A DNA stretch of 11,117 nt, taken from the NCBI GenBank assembly GCA_030430995.1, contig JAUIKA010000027.1, positions 1-11,117 on the forward strand. Reading direction: 5' to 3'. The notes under the pieces were generated by a model. It saw only the letters and a list, made by a program, of their open reading frames with translations. It had not been told where the DNA came from and did not search any database. Positions 1 through 9,041 of this stretch are shown here, in pieces. A program made the position numbers and the translations under genes. Position 1 is the stretch's first letter. Every line of letters starts with the position of its first letter. The DNA comes from Alphaproteobacteria bacterium. Lineage in GTDB: Bacteria > Pseudomonadota > Alphaproteobacteria > Rickettsiales > Rickettsiaceae.

Positions 1-1833
<1,833 letters not shown>

Positions 1834-1918
1834 TCGCTTCAGTATTTCTTCCAAGCGCAGAAATGATTTTTAATTTAAATTTTCAATTTCTATTCACTTT
1901 TTCTCACAGCACACGTAT

Positions 1919-1947
1919 ATTAGACCACATACTTCGCCACCTGTCAA
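1919..1947 (-). promoter_or_regulatory. Sigma-70 promoter of the 23S rRNA gene with AT-rich upstream element
   Basis: On the minus strand a perfect -35 box TTGACA (1947-1942) is followed by a 17-nt spacer (1941-1925) and a 5-of-6 -10 box TCTAAT (1924-1919). Transcription would start near 1912, leaving a leader of about 78 nt before the mature 23S 5' end at 1833. The A/T-only or nearly A/T-only stretch just upstream (about 1972-1948) is placed like an UP element and overlaps the stop codon of the preceding virB6. This is the strongest promoter-like match I found. It fits a 23S gene transcribed independently of 16S. The leader is AT-rich, holds the 10-bp palindrome AATTTAAATT at 1881-1872, and has no convincing boxA. 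Confidence 0.8.
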
Positions 1948-1968
1948 CAATAACATATGATTTTTCTT

Positions 1969-4749
1969 TTATTTTTTATCCTCTTCTGAATTCTTATTTA
2001 TCACTTCTTTTTCTCCATTATCTATGGAGCCTGTTTTGTCTTTATCATCTTTTTTTTCTTTCTGTAAATCTGATTGTTGTTTTTCAGGATTCTTGGTTAT
2101 AAAATCCTGAGCAGGTTTTTGATCTTTTTTACTATTTGCTTCTTTTTCAGTGTTTTTATCTTTTCTCTGAAGCCCTTCCTTAAATTTATTTGCTCCTGAC
2201 TTCATTCTACCAAAAACATTCTCGCCTAGCATTTCTAACCCCCCTCTTAACCTAGTGCGTTTGTCGTCTACCTCTTTTTCCGGCAAAATATTTGACATAG
2301 CTTTATAAGAGTCTGTAGGTTTTATGCCTTTATACTCACCAAATAAAGCAGTAGAGCCAAGTTGAGTGGCAAGTTGAGTGGCAATATTATCCTTAGCTAT
2401 TGAAACACCTGCACCTATTGCTGAGGGCATACTTCCTGTATTGCATATACTGGAAGCGATTTGGCTTGCAACAGAAGGATATGTATATATGCTATAAGCA
2501 ATAATAAAAAGCCCTATACAATTACTAAAGCTTATATACACCCCCTCACCAGTATAAGGATCATACCCCCAAGGGGCAAACCATGGTATACAGAATAATG
2601 ATAGGTTAGAAACGTCACTGCCATTAAACACAACGCCAGCAAAAGGTAGCTTGATAGGGAGAATACATTTAAAGCAAACACTAAAACCCAATATGCTATC
2701 TAGATATATAAAAAACAATCCACATAAAATACACTGACCAACTATCAATACTATAGGTTCTAATATATATAGCGCTACTGAATTTATCCAGTTTTGAAAT
2801 AAATACCTTGTATCTTTAAATAAAATGAAAATTAAAAAGAATGGAGCTATTGGGCCAAGTAAAAGATATAAGAAGAAATATGCTACAAGATATACAGCCA
2901 AGGTCTTTATTACACCTATCATAGCAATGATAATAGCTAGAAACACTATGATATAATAAAAAACACCCCAAATACTAACGCCTAGCAAAGAAAGCATTTG
3001 ATATGGAAATATCGGATTAAATATCTTAGATAGTATCTTAGACGTAAAAGAAATAGGGCCATTTATTAGGCTACCATCACCATATATAGCTAAAGATAGT
3101 TTCTCTATAACCATCGGCATCAAGCTCTCCACGGCTGAATATAGCCCGCCCCATGCTTTGGCATCACCTATAAAGAATTGATACATACTCTCATTAGTGA
3201 GCCCAGCTACTACAGCTACTTTAATAATACGCATTATTAAGTCCATCTGGGTAACCTTGATAAGCCCTAAAAGATAAAATATACCGAATAAGGCTACATA
3301 TAGAGTCAGCAAAGATTTAACTATAAGAAAAAAATCTGTATTATGCGTGATAGAGCCAAACATATCCCTACATATATTTTTTATAAGGGATTGCATCTCA
3401 TAGAATTTATCTGAAATACCCATCCAAATAGGCTTTCTATAATCTATATTGATGCTATAACCACCATTGGCATATTTTGGCCCTAAATATGGACTAATCT
3501 TAGCTATATCTGGGCTATAGTGAATTTTTAGCTGCAACTCCCCTTTTTCTGTAAGGCGAATTTTAGATTTTCCATCTGAAGATATATCTTGTATGAATCC
3601 ACTATATATAACATCACCCGAAGAAGTTACAACTCTATATTCAACTTTTCCATTGTCAGCAGAGCCTGATTGAGGACATCCTTTCCCAGAATTTGAAACG
3701 AAAGGATTATAAGAGATAGCCATTGTATAAGAACCTGTATAGCCTGGCATATTCCAATGATTAAAAGCGCTTCTTATTTTTTGACTGCCAGCATCTATAA
3801 ATGCCATTTGCAAAGTTCCGCCAGGCATGCCCATAGCAAGTGAATTTGCACTACCCTTACTATTGAGATAATTTTCATTAGAGCCATCAAATTTATAACG
3901 TAAACCTACACCATCTGTATACCAAGCCTTAGGATCTTGTATATAAGTACATTCACCAACTCCAGGATGACCTTTGTGTTTTAAAAAATTTCTTAAATTA
4001 GTAGGATTAAGGCTATAAGAAAAATTGCCTAAATTTGCATAGTTTTGATATTTCTTACTCCAATAGAATTCTGTCCCATGAACATAATAGCCATAAGTAA
4101 AGGGCGGCATACCACAAGTATATCCTTCCTGTTTTTTATTCCTATCAAATGCTGCCTGCGTTCCCCATGCTATTTTTTGCCAATATGATGGATTATGCAT
4201 AAATTTGCACTCCCATTCTTTTTTACTAGATAATTTACATTCGGTATTAACATCTCCTACTAAATTAGAAAATTTACCTGCAAGCCATGAAATTTTAGGG
4301 AACTCAGCCCCTTCATATAGCTGCATTATATCAATCCAGTTACTTCCATTTTTCTCAGCATCTAATGTAATATTGTTACGTAAAGCTGTTGGGCGGTTAC
4401 CATCCACAACTCCATTTGGCACAGCAGCAGGCGCCCCGTGAATATTAAATTTATTATTATAAATAGCATATCCAAGAGATATCTTACCTGTAACTGCTAA
4501 ATTTACATCTATATTAGGGTACACTGTAATATCCGTATTAATCCAGCCATCATTTTCTGCAGGCATGCTAATTATCTTACTAAGATTTATATATTTAGAA
4601 TCTGCCTTATTCATCAGGCATCCATCATGCATAGACGTAAATACACCAACTATGGCGCATATAGCAAATATAACAACGGAGATAACTAATATGCCTAGAA
4701 TAATAAAAATCTTCTTTAATAAATCATCCTGAATCGATTCTTTTGACAT
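1969..4749 (-). CDS. virB6: VirB6/TrbL family type IV secretion protein, paralog 3, with large periplasmic domain
   Basis: Predicted polytopic inner-membrane component of the rvh type IV secretion channel, 926 aa, about three times the length of Agrobacterium VirB6. Residues 13-37 form one hydrophobic segment that looks like an uncleaved signal anchor. Residues 38-470 are a soluble, Tyr/Trp/Gly-rich region with scattered Cys (44, 171, 181, 212, 267, 358, 460), probably periplasmic. Membrane segments follow between about 472 and 685 and at 742-760, with the landmark PWFAPWGYDP at 722-731. The tail from about 780 is hydrophilic and highly charged. It includes RTRLRGG near 831 and the motif AQDFITKN at 880-887 shared with both other paralogs. 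The start follows the stop of paralog 2 by one base (TGATATG), with a modest AAGAAG ribosome-binding site. It is the last virB6 of the cluster. The family is confident, the role of the long domain is unknown. Confidence 0.92.
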   Translation of the reverse strand: MSKESIQDDLLKKIFIILGILVISVVIFAICAIVGVFTSMHDGCLMNKADSKYINLSKIISMPAENDGWINTDITVYPNIDVNLAVTGKISLGYAIYNNKFNIHGAPAAVPNGVVDGNRPTALRNNITLDAEKNGSNWIDIMQLYEGAEFPKISWLAGKFSNLVGDVNTECKLSSKKEWECKFMHNPSYWQKIAWGTQAAFDRNKKQEGYTCGMPPFTYGYYVHGTEFYWSKKYQNYANLGNFSYSLNPTNLRNFLKHKGHPGVGECTYIQDPKAWYTDGVGLRYKFDGSNENYLNSKGSANSLAMGMPGGTLQMAFIDAGSQKIRSAFNHWNMPGYTGSYTMAISYNPFVSNSGKGCPQSGSADNGKVEYRVVTSSGDVIYSGFIQDISSDGKSKIRLTEKGELQLKIHYSPDIAKISPYLGPKYANGGYSINIDYRKPIWMGISDKFYEMQSLIKNICRDMFGSITHNTDFFLIVKSLLTLYVALFGIFYLLGLIKVTQMDLIMRIIKVAVVAGLTNESMYQFFIGDAKAWGGLYSAVESLMPMVIEKLSLAIYGDGSLINGPISFTSKILSKIFNPIFPYQMLSLLGVSIWGVFYYIIVFLAIIIAMIGVIKTLAVYLVAYFFLYLLLGPIAPFFLIFILFKDTRYLFQNWINSVALYILEPIVLIVGQCILCGLFFIYLDSILGFSVCFKCILPIKLPFAGVVFNGSDVSNLSLFCIPWFAPWGYDPYTGEGVYISFSNCIGLFIIAYSIYTYPSVASQIASSICNTGSMPSAIGAGVSIAKDNIATQLATQLGSTALFGEYKGIKPTDSYKAMSNILPEKEVDDKRTRLRGGLEMLGENVFGRMKSGANKFKEGLQRKDKNTEKEANSKKDQKPAQDFITKNPEKQQSDLQKEKKDDKDKTGSIDNGEKEVINKNSEEDKK
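2359..2382 (-). repeat. 12-bp perfect tandem duplication in virB6 paralog 3
   Basis: Two adjacent identical copies of AAGTTGAGTGGC (plus-strand reading, 2359-2370 and 2371-2382) lie inside the coding region. On the minus strand they encode the peptide repeat ATQLATQL (residues 790-797) at the start of the hydrophilic tail. The unit is a multiple of three, so copy-number change by replication slippage would keep the frame and only lengthen or shorten the tail. Confidence 0.85.
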
Positions 4750-4750
4750 A

Positions 4751-6634
4751 TCACTTCTTTATATTACTAGTTGAACCCTTTTTACTTACAAAGTCTTTTG
4801 CTCCCCCTCTGTCCATACCTTGCTTCCCATTGCTTTTTAAATCTTCTGCTGGTTTCTTATCACCCCCTCCATCTGCCTCTTTCTTACCAAAGAGTTTATC
4901 TTTGATAGCAGAGCCAACATAGCCTGCAAAAGCCATAGGCTCAATAGCTATAGACCCAGTTCTTATGCCAGCGGTTAGACTACTTGCAAATGTAGTTACC
5001 TTACCGGAGATAAAATAGAAGATCACCATAAATACAAGCAAATAAAATATATTATGCATAAACCCTGAAAAATTTGATATATTGAGGTATTTATAGCTAA
5101 AGAAGAACCCCTCATGGGTTTGCCAATAATTCTTATCTGAAAATTTATTTAATATAACCCCTATGCTATTTCTACATCTTACATCATCCTTGTTAGCTAC
5201 TTTAAACTTATATACTTGCTCTATATCACTCTTATTCTCAATCTCTTTTGTGAACTTACACCCATCATAAACAACGCTATCCATTAATATTATTAATATT
5301 GCTGAAAATGCAATAACTATCATAGGCTGTAAAGCACATGAAAATATGGCCTTAAACCATCCATCAAAATACCCTTTTGTTTTTTCAAATAGCACCATGG
5401 GTATAAATATAGGAGATAAATATGCAAGAGCATAAAGACTAATTAAGCATATAATAAATATAGATACAAATGATAGCATTATGGATATAAATATGATAAT
5501 AAACATAAGAAGCGCTAAGCATTCTATAATATACCCACCAGCCAATAAACCCTTCACTATAGGCATAATACCAAAAGGGCTAGCAAAATCTGAAGCAGCA
5601 TTATATAAATTCGCGCCTATAGCTTGGAAATAATAAGCAAATCTACAATCAATAGCATCCCAAAGAGCGTAATAACCATATCCTTCTTTATAATCTGCAG
5701 GGTTAAAATAACAAAGCCCTTGGCCGTAATCCGCAGTGGATATGGATGAATACACCATATTAGCTAGCTCCCACATCATAGAGCTAAGAAATGGCAAAAC
5801 ATATTGCGTTATTCCACTTTGTATAGGCATCCCTAAAGTGAAAAGGGTAGGGCTTATGCCTACAGCAAAATATAATACAACTGTCGCTTTAAGAAACATA
5901 TATGTAATTTGCTTAAAATCTAACACTACATCTTTATCACCTAGCATTTTTATGCCAAAAAGTATTATATATAGGGTTATTGCAGCTAAAACTGCTTTCT
6001 TCAGCGCTGTTTGCACTTTAGAAAAACTAGTCATAATAGCATTAATATCATCTCCAAATAATGAATTATGGACTGATGTTTTAATGCATTCTACCATCCT
6101 GCCTGTAATAGAAATTACATTTTTACTATACACCGTCTTGCTATAGCATGACTCCGGCAACTTAATCTTCTTATTCCAGTCTACTCCACCTTTATCTTTC
6201 GTTTCTGATAGGATATTGTAATCCTTACAGAACAACCCTTGTTTTCCCTTTGCTGTTTCTGCAACCATACATATAACACCTTTAAAATCATATACATCTA
6301 TAATTAAGCTCTCTATTAATGGCTGATTTAATATTCCTTGTTCATTTGCTATATTTCCTACAAAATATTTATTCCCTGGATATAGAGTTTTTTTTATATC
6401 ACCAGCAGGTGTATTAACATAAATTGTGATATTTTTCTCTCCATCCTGGCAAGAATCCTCATCTACTTTGATATTTTTAACTATATTCCCATATAGCGTC
6501 TTCTTTAACATATAGCTGCGCTGGGAATCCATCTTAAGCGGAACATTAGGACAAGAATCACCATAATTATTTGCAAAGCAAAATATATAAGGAAGGATCG
6601 CTATCATTATGATTTTTATAAATTTATTGCTCAT
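4751..6634 (-). CDS. virB6: VirB6/TrbL family type IV secretion protein, paralog 2
   Basis: Predicted inner-membrane channel component of the rvh type IV secretion system, 627 aa from the chosen start. Residues 5-21 are a hydrophobic signal peptide with likely cleavage after Ala21. Residues 22-205 form a domain with six Cys (28, 62, 122, 136, 163, 183), probably periplasmic. Membrane segments lie at about 212-230, 245-262, 365-400, 400-415, 430-452 and 527-545. Core landmarks are shared with paralog 1: GLCYFNPADY (306-315), LWDAIDCR (324-331), GYFDGWF (421-427), LQPMIV (435-440) and RCRNSIG (486-492). The charged tail ends with AEDLKSNGK (596-604) and AKDFVSKK (612-619). I chose the ATG at 6634 because AAGGAGG (6647-6641) lies 6 nt upstream of it. 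The ATG at 6637 has only 3 nt and the one at 6679 lacks a comparable site. The gene overlaps paralog 1 by 11 nt. Confidence 0.93.
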   Translation of the reverse strand: MSNKFIKIIMIAILPYIFCFANNYGDSCPNVPLKMDSQRSYMLKKTLYGNIVKNIKVDEDSCQDGEKNITIYVNTPAGDIKKTLYPGNKYFVGNIANEQGILNQPLIESLIIDVYDFKGVICMVAETAKGKQGLFCKDYNILSETKDKGGVDWNKKIKLPESCYSKTVYSKNVISITGRMVECIKTSVHNSLFGDDINAIMTSFSKVQTALKKAVLAAITLYIILFGIKMLGDKDVVLDFKQITYMFLKATVVLYFAVGISPTLFTLGMPIQSGITQYVLPFLSSMMWELANMVYSSISTADYGQGLCYFNPADYKEGYGYYALWDAIDCRFAYYFQAIGANLYNAASDFASPFGIMPIVKGLLAGGYIIECLALLMFIIIFISIMLSFVSIFIICLISLYALAYLSPIFIPMVLFEKTKGYFDGWFKAIFSCALQPMIVIAFSAILIILMDSVVYDGCKFTKEIENKSDIEQVYKFKVANKDDVRCRNSIGVILNKFSDKNYWQTHEGFFFSYKYLNISNFSGFMHNIFYLLVFMVIFYFISGKVTTFASSLTAGIRTGSIAIEPMAFAGYVGSAIKDKLFGKKEADGGGDKKPAEDLKSNGKQGMDRGGAKDFVSKKGSTSNIKK

Positions 6635-9041
6635 CATCACCCTCCTTATCTTTTTTCTTCTCTTCTGTTGTAATAACATCCTTAGCTAGCCCTTTCAATA
6701 TATCTTCTTTTTTAGCAGTTGTATTTTTTGTTGGAGACTCATTTTTGCTTATAAAATCTTGCGCTCCGCCTTTTTTATCACCACTATCTTTCTTCTCACC
6801 ATTGCCTTTTCCGACCAAATCCTCACTACCTTGGTTTTTACCTGTAGAGCTAATCATATCTTTCGCATTTCCGCCTTTACCCATCAAATCAGATGCACCA
6901 CCTTTGCCTTGTGGCGTAGCTGATGAATCCACAGCCGCTTTCCCGCCACCAGCAGCAGCTCCGCCAGCAGCAGAAATAGCGCTCATAACACTTCCATAAG
7001 CAGCCTTAGGGTCCATAAGCATATTTTGTAAATTAAGCCCTAAAGAAAGATCTGAAGCAAAACTAGCTATTTGGCTAGATATATTATATAGCAAATATAA
7101 CACTACAAGCCCTAAGAGCAATCTCCACATAAAATCCGCTATGCCCTTTCCTATCTCATAGATTTTACAAAAAATCCCTTCCTTTTTTACTATATGCTTA
7201 TCTGCAGAATCCTTTATAACTTTATTCATCTCTTCAGCCTGTACAGCAGGGGTAAGGCTCCATGCAGTCTTGCCTATCTTAGCAAGGCTTGGGTTTATCC
7301 ACATGCCTATGCTATTCATACATTTAGAATTTTTCTTAGAATCTGCTGTAAGAGTGAAGTATTTCTTACCCGTACTGAAAAAATTCTGAGGCTCATATTT
7401 ACATGAAGCATAATACATATTGTCATATATCTTAAACATCAAGCACACAAATATAACAACTATCATGGGTTGGAACATAAATGCAAATGTTATTCTTAAC
7501 CATGAGTCAAAATAAGACTTAGTCTGATTAAACAAAGCCATAGGAATAATAATAGGACCAATAGTAATCAGAACAGCTAATATAATGAACGCGGTAATAA
7601 AATACTGCACTACAAATGCAGTTATCACCATAATTAATATAGGATATGCAATGCCTATTTGCATGAATAAAAATTGCCCTGTCATTACAGTAGGAATTAT
7701 CATCCATATATATAATGGAATTGACACATCAAGAGCACCTTTAAGCTCTGTAAATACATTGCTGAAATTAATTTCAGATAAATAACCTATAGCTTCTGAT
7801 AAGCTATTTATCCCTAGATAATAAGCAACTCTACAATCTAAAGAATCCCATAAAGACATATTAGCAAATTTAGCCTTTGGATAATCTGAAGGTGGGAATA
7901 CGCATAAGCCATTGGAAGTTACATCAGAAGAGTTTAAAACCCATGATGCCATCTGCTCAGAGCCATTATGCAATATAGGAAATAATATATCCAAAAGACC
8001 GTTTTTATATTCACCGCCACCAGAATTAATACCAATAGCAAAATATATTACTAATATAATCTTTGTAATATCTATCATCAGTTCTTTCTTAGTAGGAACC
8101 TTACCTTGTAGAGCAATTCTATAACCCATAATACAAATATATATGGTTATGAAGAGCATAATGATTTTCTGCATAGATTTTTGGAACTTTTGAATTGGGC
8201 CATCATTCCCACTCCCTATTAATCTATCTATTGCAATATTAACACATTGCACAATAGGGCCGGTAATTGTTACTAATGTCTTCGAAGCATTATATACATC
8301 ACTATAACAACTACCGAAAATGCACCCACCGTCCTGAGAACCATTTTTGCCACCCCAAAAACTATTTGCGTATTTATAACCATAAGGATCTAATATATAT
8401 TTACAACCAATAGGGGCCTCTCCCAGAAGGGGAACTTTAGAAGATGCGTTAATACAAATAGTGTCTTGAGATACTTTTGCTGTAACCTTTGAAAATAGCC
8501 CTGTATTTAATGTCTGCCCTGGTTTTAGTGAATACTGCTCATATGCATCTTTATCCTTAACATTCCACGCATCTGCTATTGCCTTAATATACCCCTTGCC
8601 AGCTATAACTTCTTTCGCAAGGCCCATATATGTATTCAGATTTAATAACTTACTTTGACGGCTAGCCTCTAACTTAGCATCATTACATATAGCGAAGTCA
8701 ATTTTCGGTTGCTGCTTGCCAGGAATCCACACCGCCCTTTCATTGAATTTACAGTTATTTTTTAGTATGGTATTTCCATGCATTTTAGTAACCCCCATCA
8801 TACTCACATTCAGGCCTAAAGTTTTTAGACCCCCTATAAATGCAGAAAGCATAGCCTCTGGAATACATGTATTTGAATATTCTGAACTTATAATATGCCC
8901 TATATCCTCTGTCTCACAGCTCATATTTTTAACCATACTTACAGCTGCCTTGATCTCAGAAGACCAACTAGCACTCTTTGCATAAATGGGGCTTATATAA
9001 AAAAATATAATAATTATTATACGCAAAGAAATACAACTCAT
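6624..9041 (-). CDS. virB6: VirB6/TrbL family type IV secretion protein, paralog 1
   Basis: Predicted inner-membrane channel protein of the rvh type IV secretion system, 805 aa. Residues 7-21 form a very Ile-rich signal peptide with likely cleavage after Ala21. The domain at 22-275 has nine Cys (42, 59, 97, 119, 196, 213, 240, 245, 266) and is probably periplasmic. Membrane segments lie at about 291-311, 322-340, 440-460, 462-482, 483-503, 517-538 and 637-656. Core landmarks shared with paralog 2 include GLCVFPPSDY (378-387), LWDSLDCR (397-404), SYFDSWL (509-515), FQPMIV (523-528) and KCMNSIG (573-579). The tail from about 690 is Gly/Ala-rich, then Lys/Gly/Asp-rich, with repeated A-x-D motifs. 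The ATG overlaps the virB4 stop as ATGA, so translation is probably coupled. If seven segments span the membrane and the N-terminus is outside, the tail is cytoplasmic, as reported for Agrobacterium VirB6. Confidence 0.94.
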   Translation of the reverse strand: MSCISLRIIIIIFFYISPIYAKSASWSSEIKAAVSMVKNMSCETEDIGHIISSEYSNTCIPEAMLSAFIGGLKTLGLNVSMMGVTKMHGNTILKNNCKFNERAVWIPGKQQPKIDFAICNDAKLEASRQSKLLNLNTYMGLAKEVIAGKGYIKAIADAWNVKDKDAYEQYSLKPGQTLNTGLFSKVTAKVSQDTICINASSKVPLLGEAPIGCKYILDPYGYKYANSFWGGKNGSQDGGCIFGSCYSDVYNASKTLVTITGPIVQCVNIAIDRLIGSGNDGPIQKFQKSMQKIIMLFITIYICIMGYRIALQGKVPTKKELMIDITKIILVIYFAIGINSGGGEYKNGLLDILFPILHNGSEQMASWVLNSSDVTSNGLCVFPPSDYPKAKFANMSLWDSLDCRVAYYLGINSLSEAIGYLSEINFSNVFTELKGALDVSIPLYIWMIIPTVMTGQFLFMQIGIAYPILIMVITAFVVQYFITAFIILAVLITIGPIIIPMALFNQTKSYFDSWLRITFAFMFQPMIVVIFVCLMFKIYDNMYYASCKYEPQNFFSTGKKYFTLTADSKKNSKCMNSIGMWINPSLAKIGKTAWSLTPAVQAEEMNKVIKDSADKHIVKKEGIFCKIYEIGKGIADFMWRLLLGLVVLYLLYNISSQIASFASDLSLGLNLQNMLMDPKAAYGSVMSAISAAGGAAAGGGKAAVDSSATPQGKGGASDLMGKGGNAKDMISSTGKNQGSEDLVGKGNGEKKDSGDKKGGAQDFISKNESPTKNTTAKKEDILKGLAKDVITTEEKKKDKEGDDEQ
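6641..6647 (-). promoter_or_regulatory. Ribosome-binding site of virB6 paralog 2, inside the end of paralog 1
   Basis: AAGGAGG on the minus strand is a full Shine-Dalgarno match. It is read within paralog 1 as the Lys-Glu codons plus the first base of a Gly codon, a few residues before that gene's stop. It sits 6 nt before the ATG at 6634 and decides the start of paralog 2 against the upstream in-frame ATG codons at 6637 and 6679. Because it lies within translated sequence, initiation on paralog 2 is probably coupled to ribosomes finishing paralog 1. Confidence 0.8.
6654..6896 (-). repeat. Degenerate A-x-D motif array in the C-terminal tail of virB6 paralog 1
   Basis: The tail encodes five spaced copies of a short degenerate motif: ASDLMGKG (residues 716-723), AKDMISST (726-733), SEDLVGKG (739-746), AQDFISKN (760-767) and AKDVITTE (786-793). 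The pattern is a small residue, any residue, Asp, a hydrophobic residue, usually another hydrophobic residue, then small or basic residues. Several copies follow a Lys-Gly-Gly or similar stretch. Spacing between the Asp residues is 10, 13, 21 and 26, so this is not a strict tandem repeat. The underlying codons differ between copies, which argues for an old repeat or selection on the protein. Confidence 0.65.

Noticed and set aside
1834..1860. Small hairpin CGCTT/AAGCG just upstream of the 23S 5' end
   Set aside because: Only 5 bp of stem with a 13-nt loop. The real processing stem should pair with the 3' flank, which is outside the window.
1900..1911. boxA-like antitermination element in the 23S leader (TGCTGTGAGAAA)
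   Set aside because: Only about half the positions match the usual TGCTCTTTAACA consensus, which is not enough to call it.
5736..6146. Plus-strand open frame of 136 codons, and similar shorter ones across 1863-10865
   Set aside because: They are antisense to the clear virB4 and virB6 genes, lack convincing ribosome-binding sites, and have no recognisable domains. They are by-products of the coding strand composition.
6574..6585. Possible lipoprotein signal at Cys19 of virB6 paralog 2
   Set aside because: The residues before the Cys (Tyr-Ile-Phe) do not fit a lipobox, which needs a small residue next to the Cys. An ordinary cleavage after Ala21 fits better.
6635..6679. Upstream starts for virB6 paralog 2 at 6679 or 6637
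   Set aside because: The start at 6679 would add a Lys/Arg-rich stretch in front of the signal peptide and deepen the overlap. The start at 6637 is only 3 nt from the Shine-Dalgarno. The ATG at 6634 has ideal spacing and leaves a clean signal peptide.
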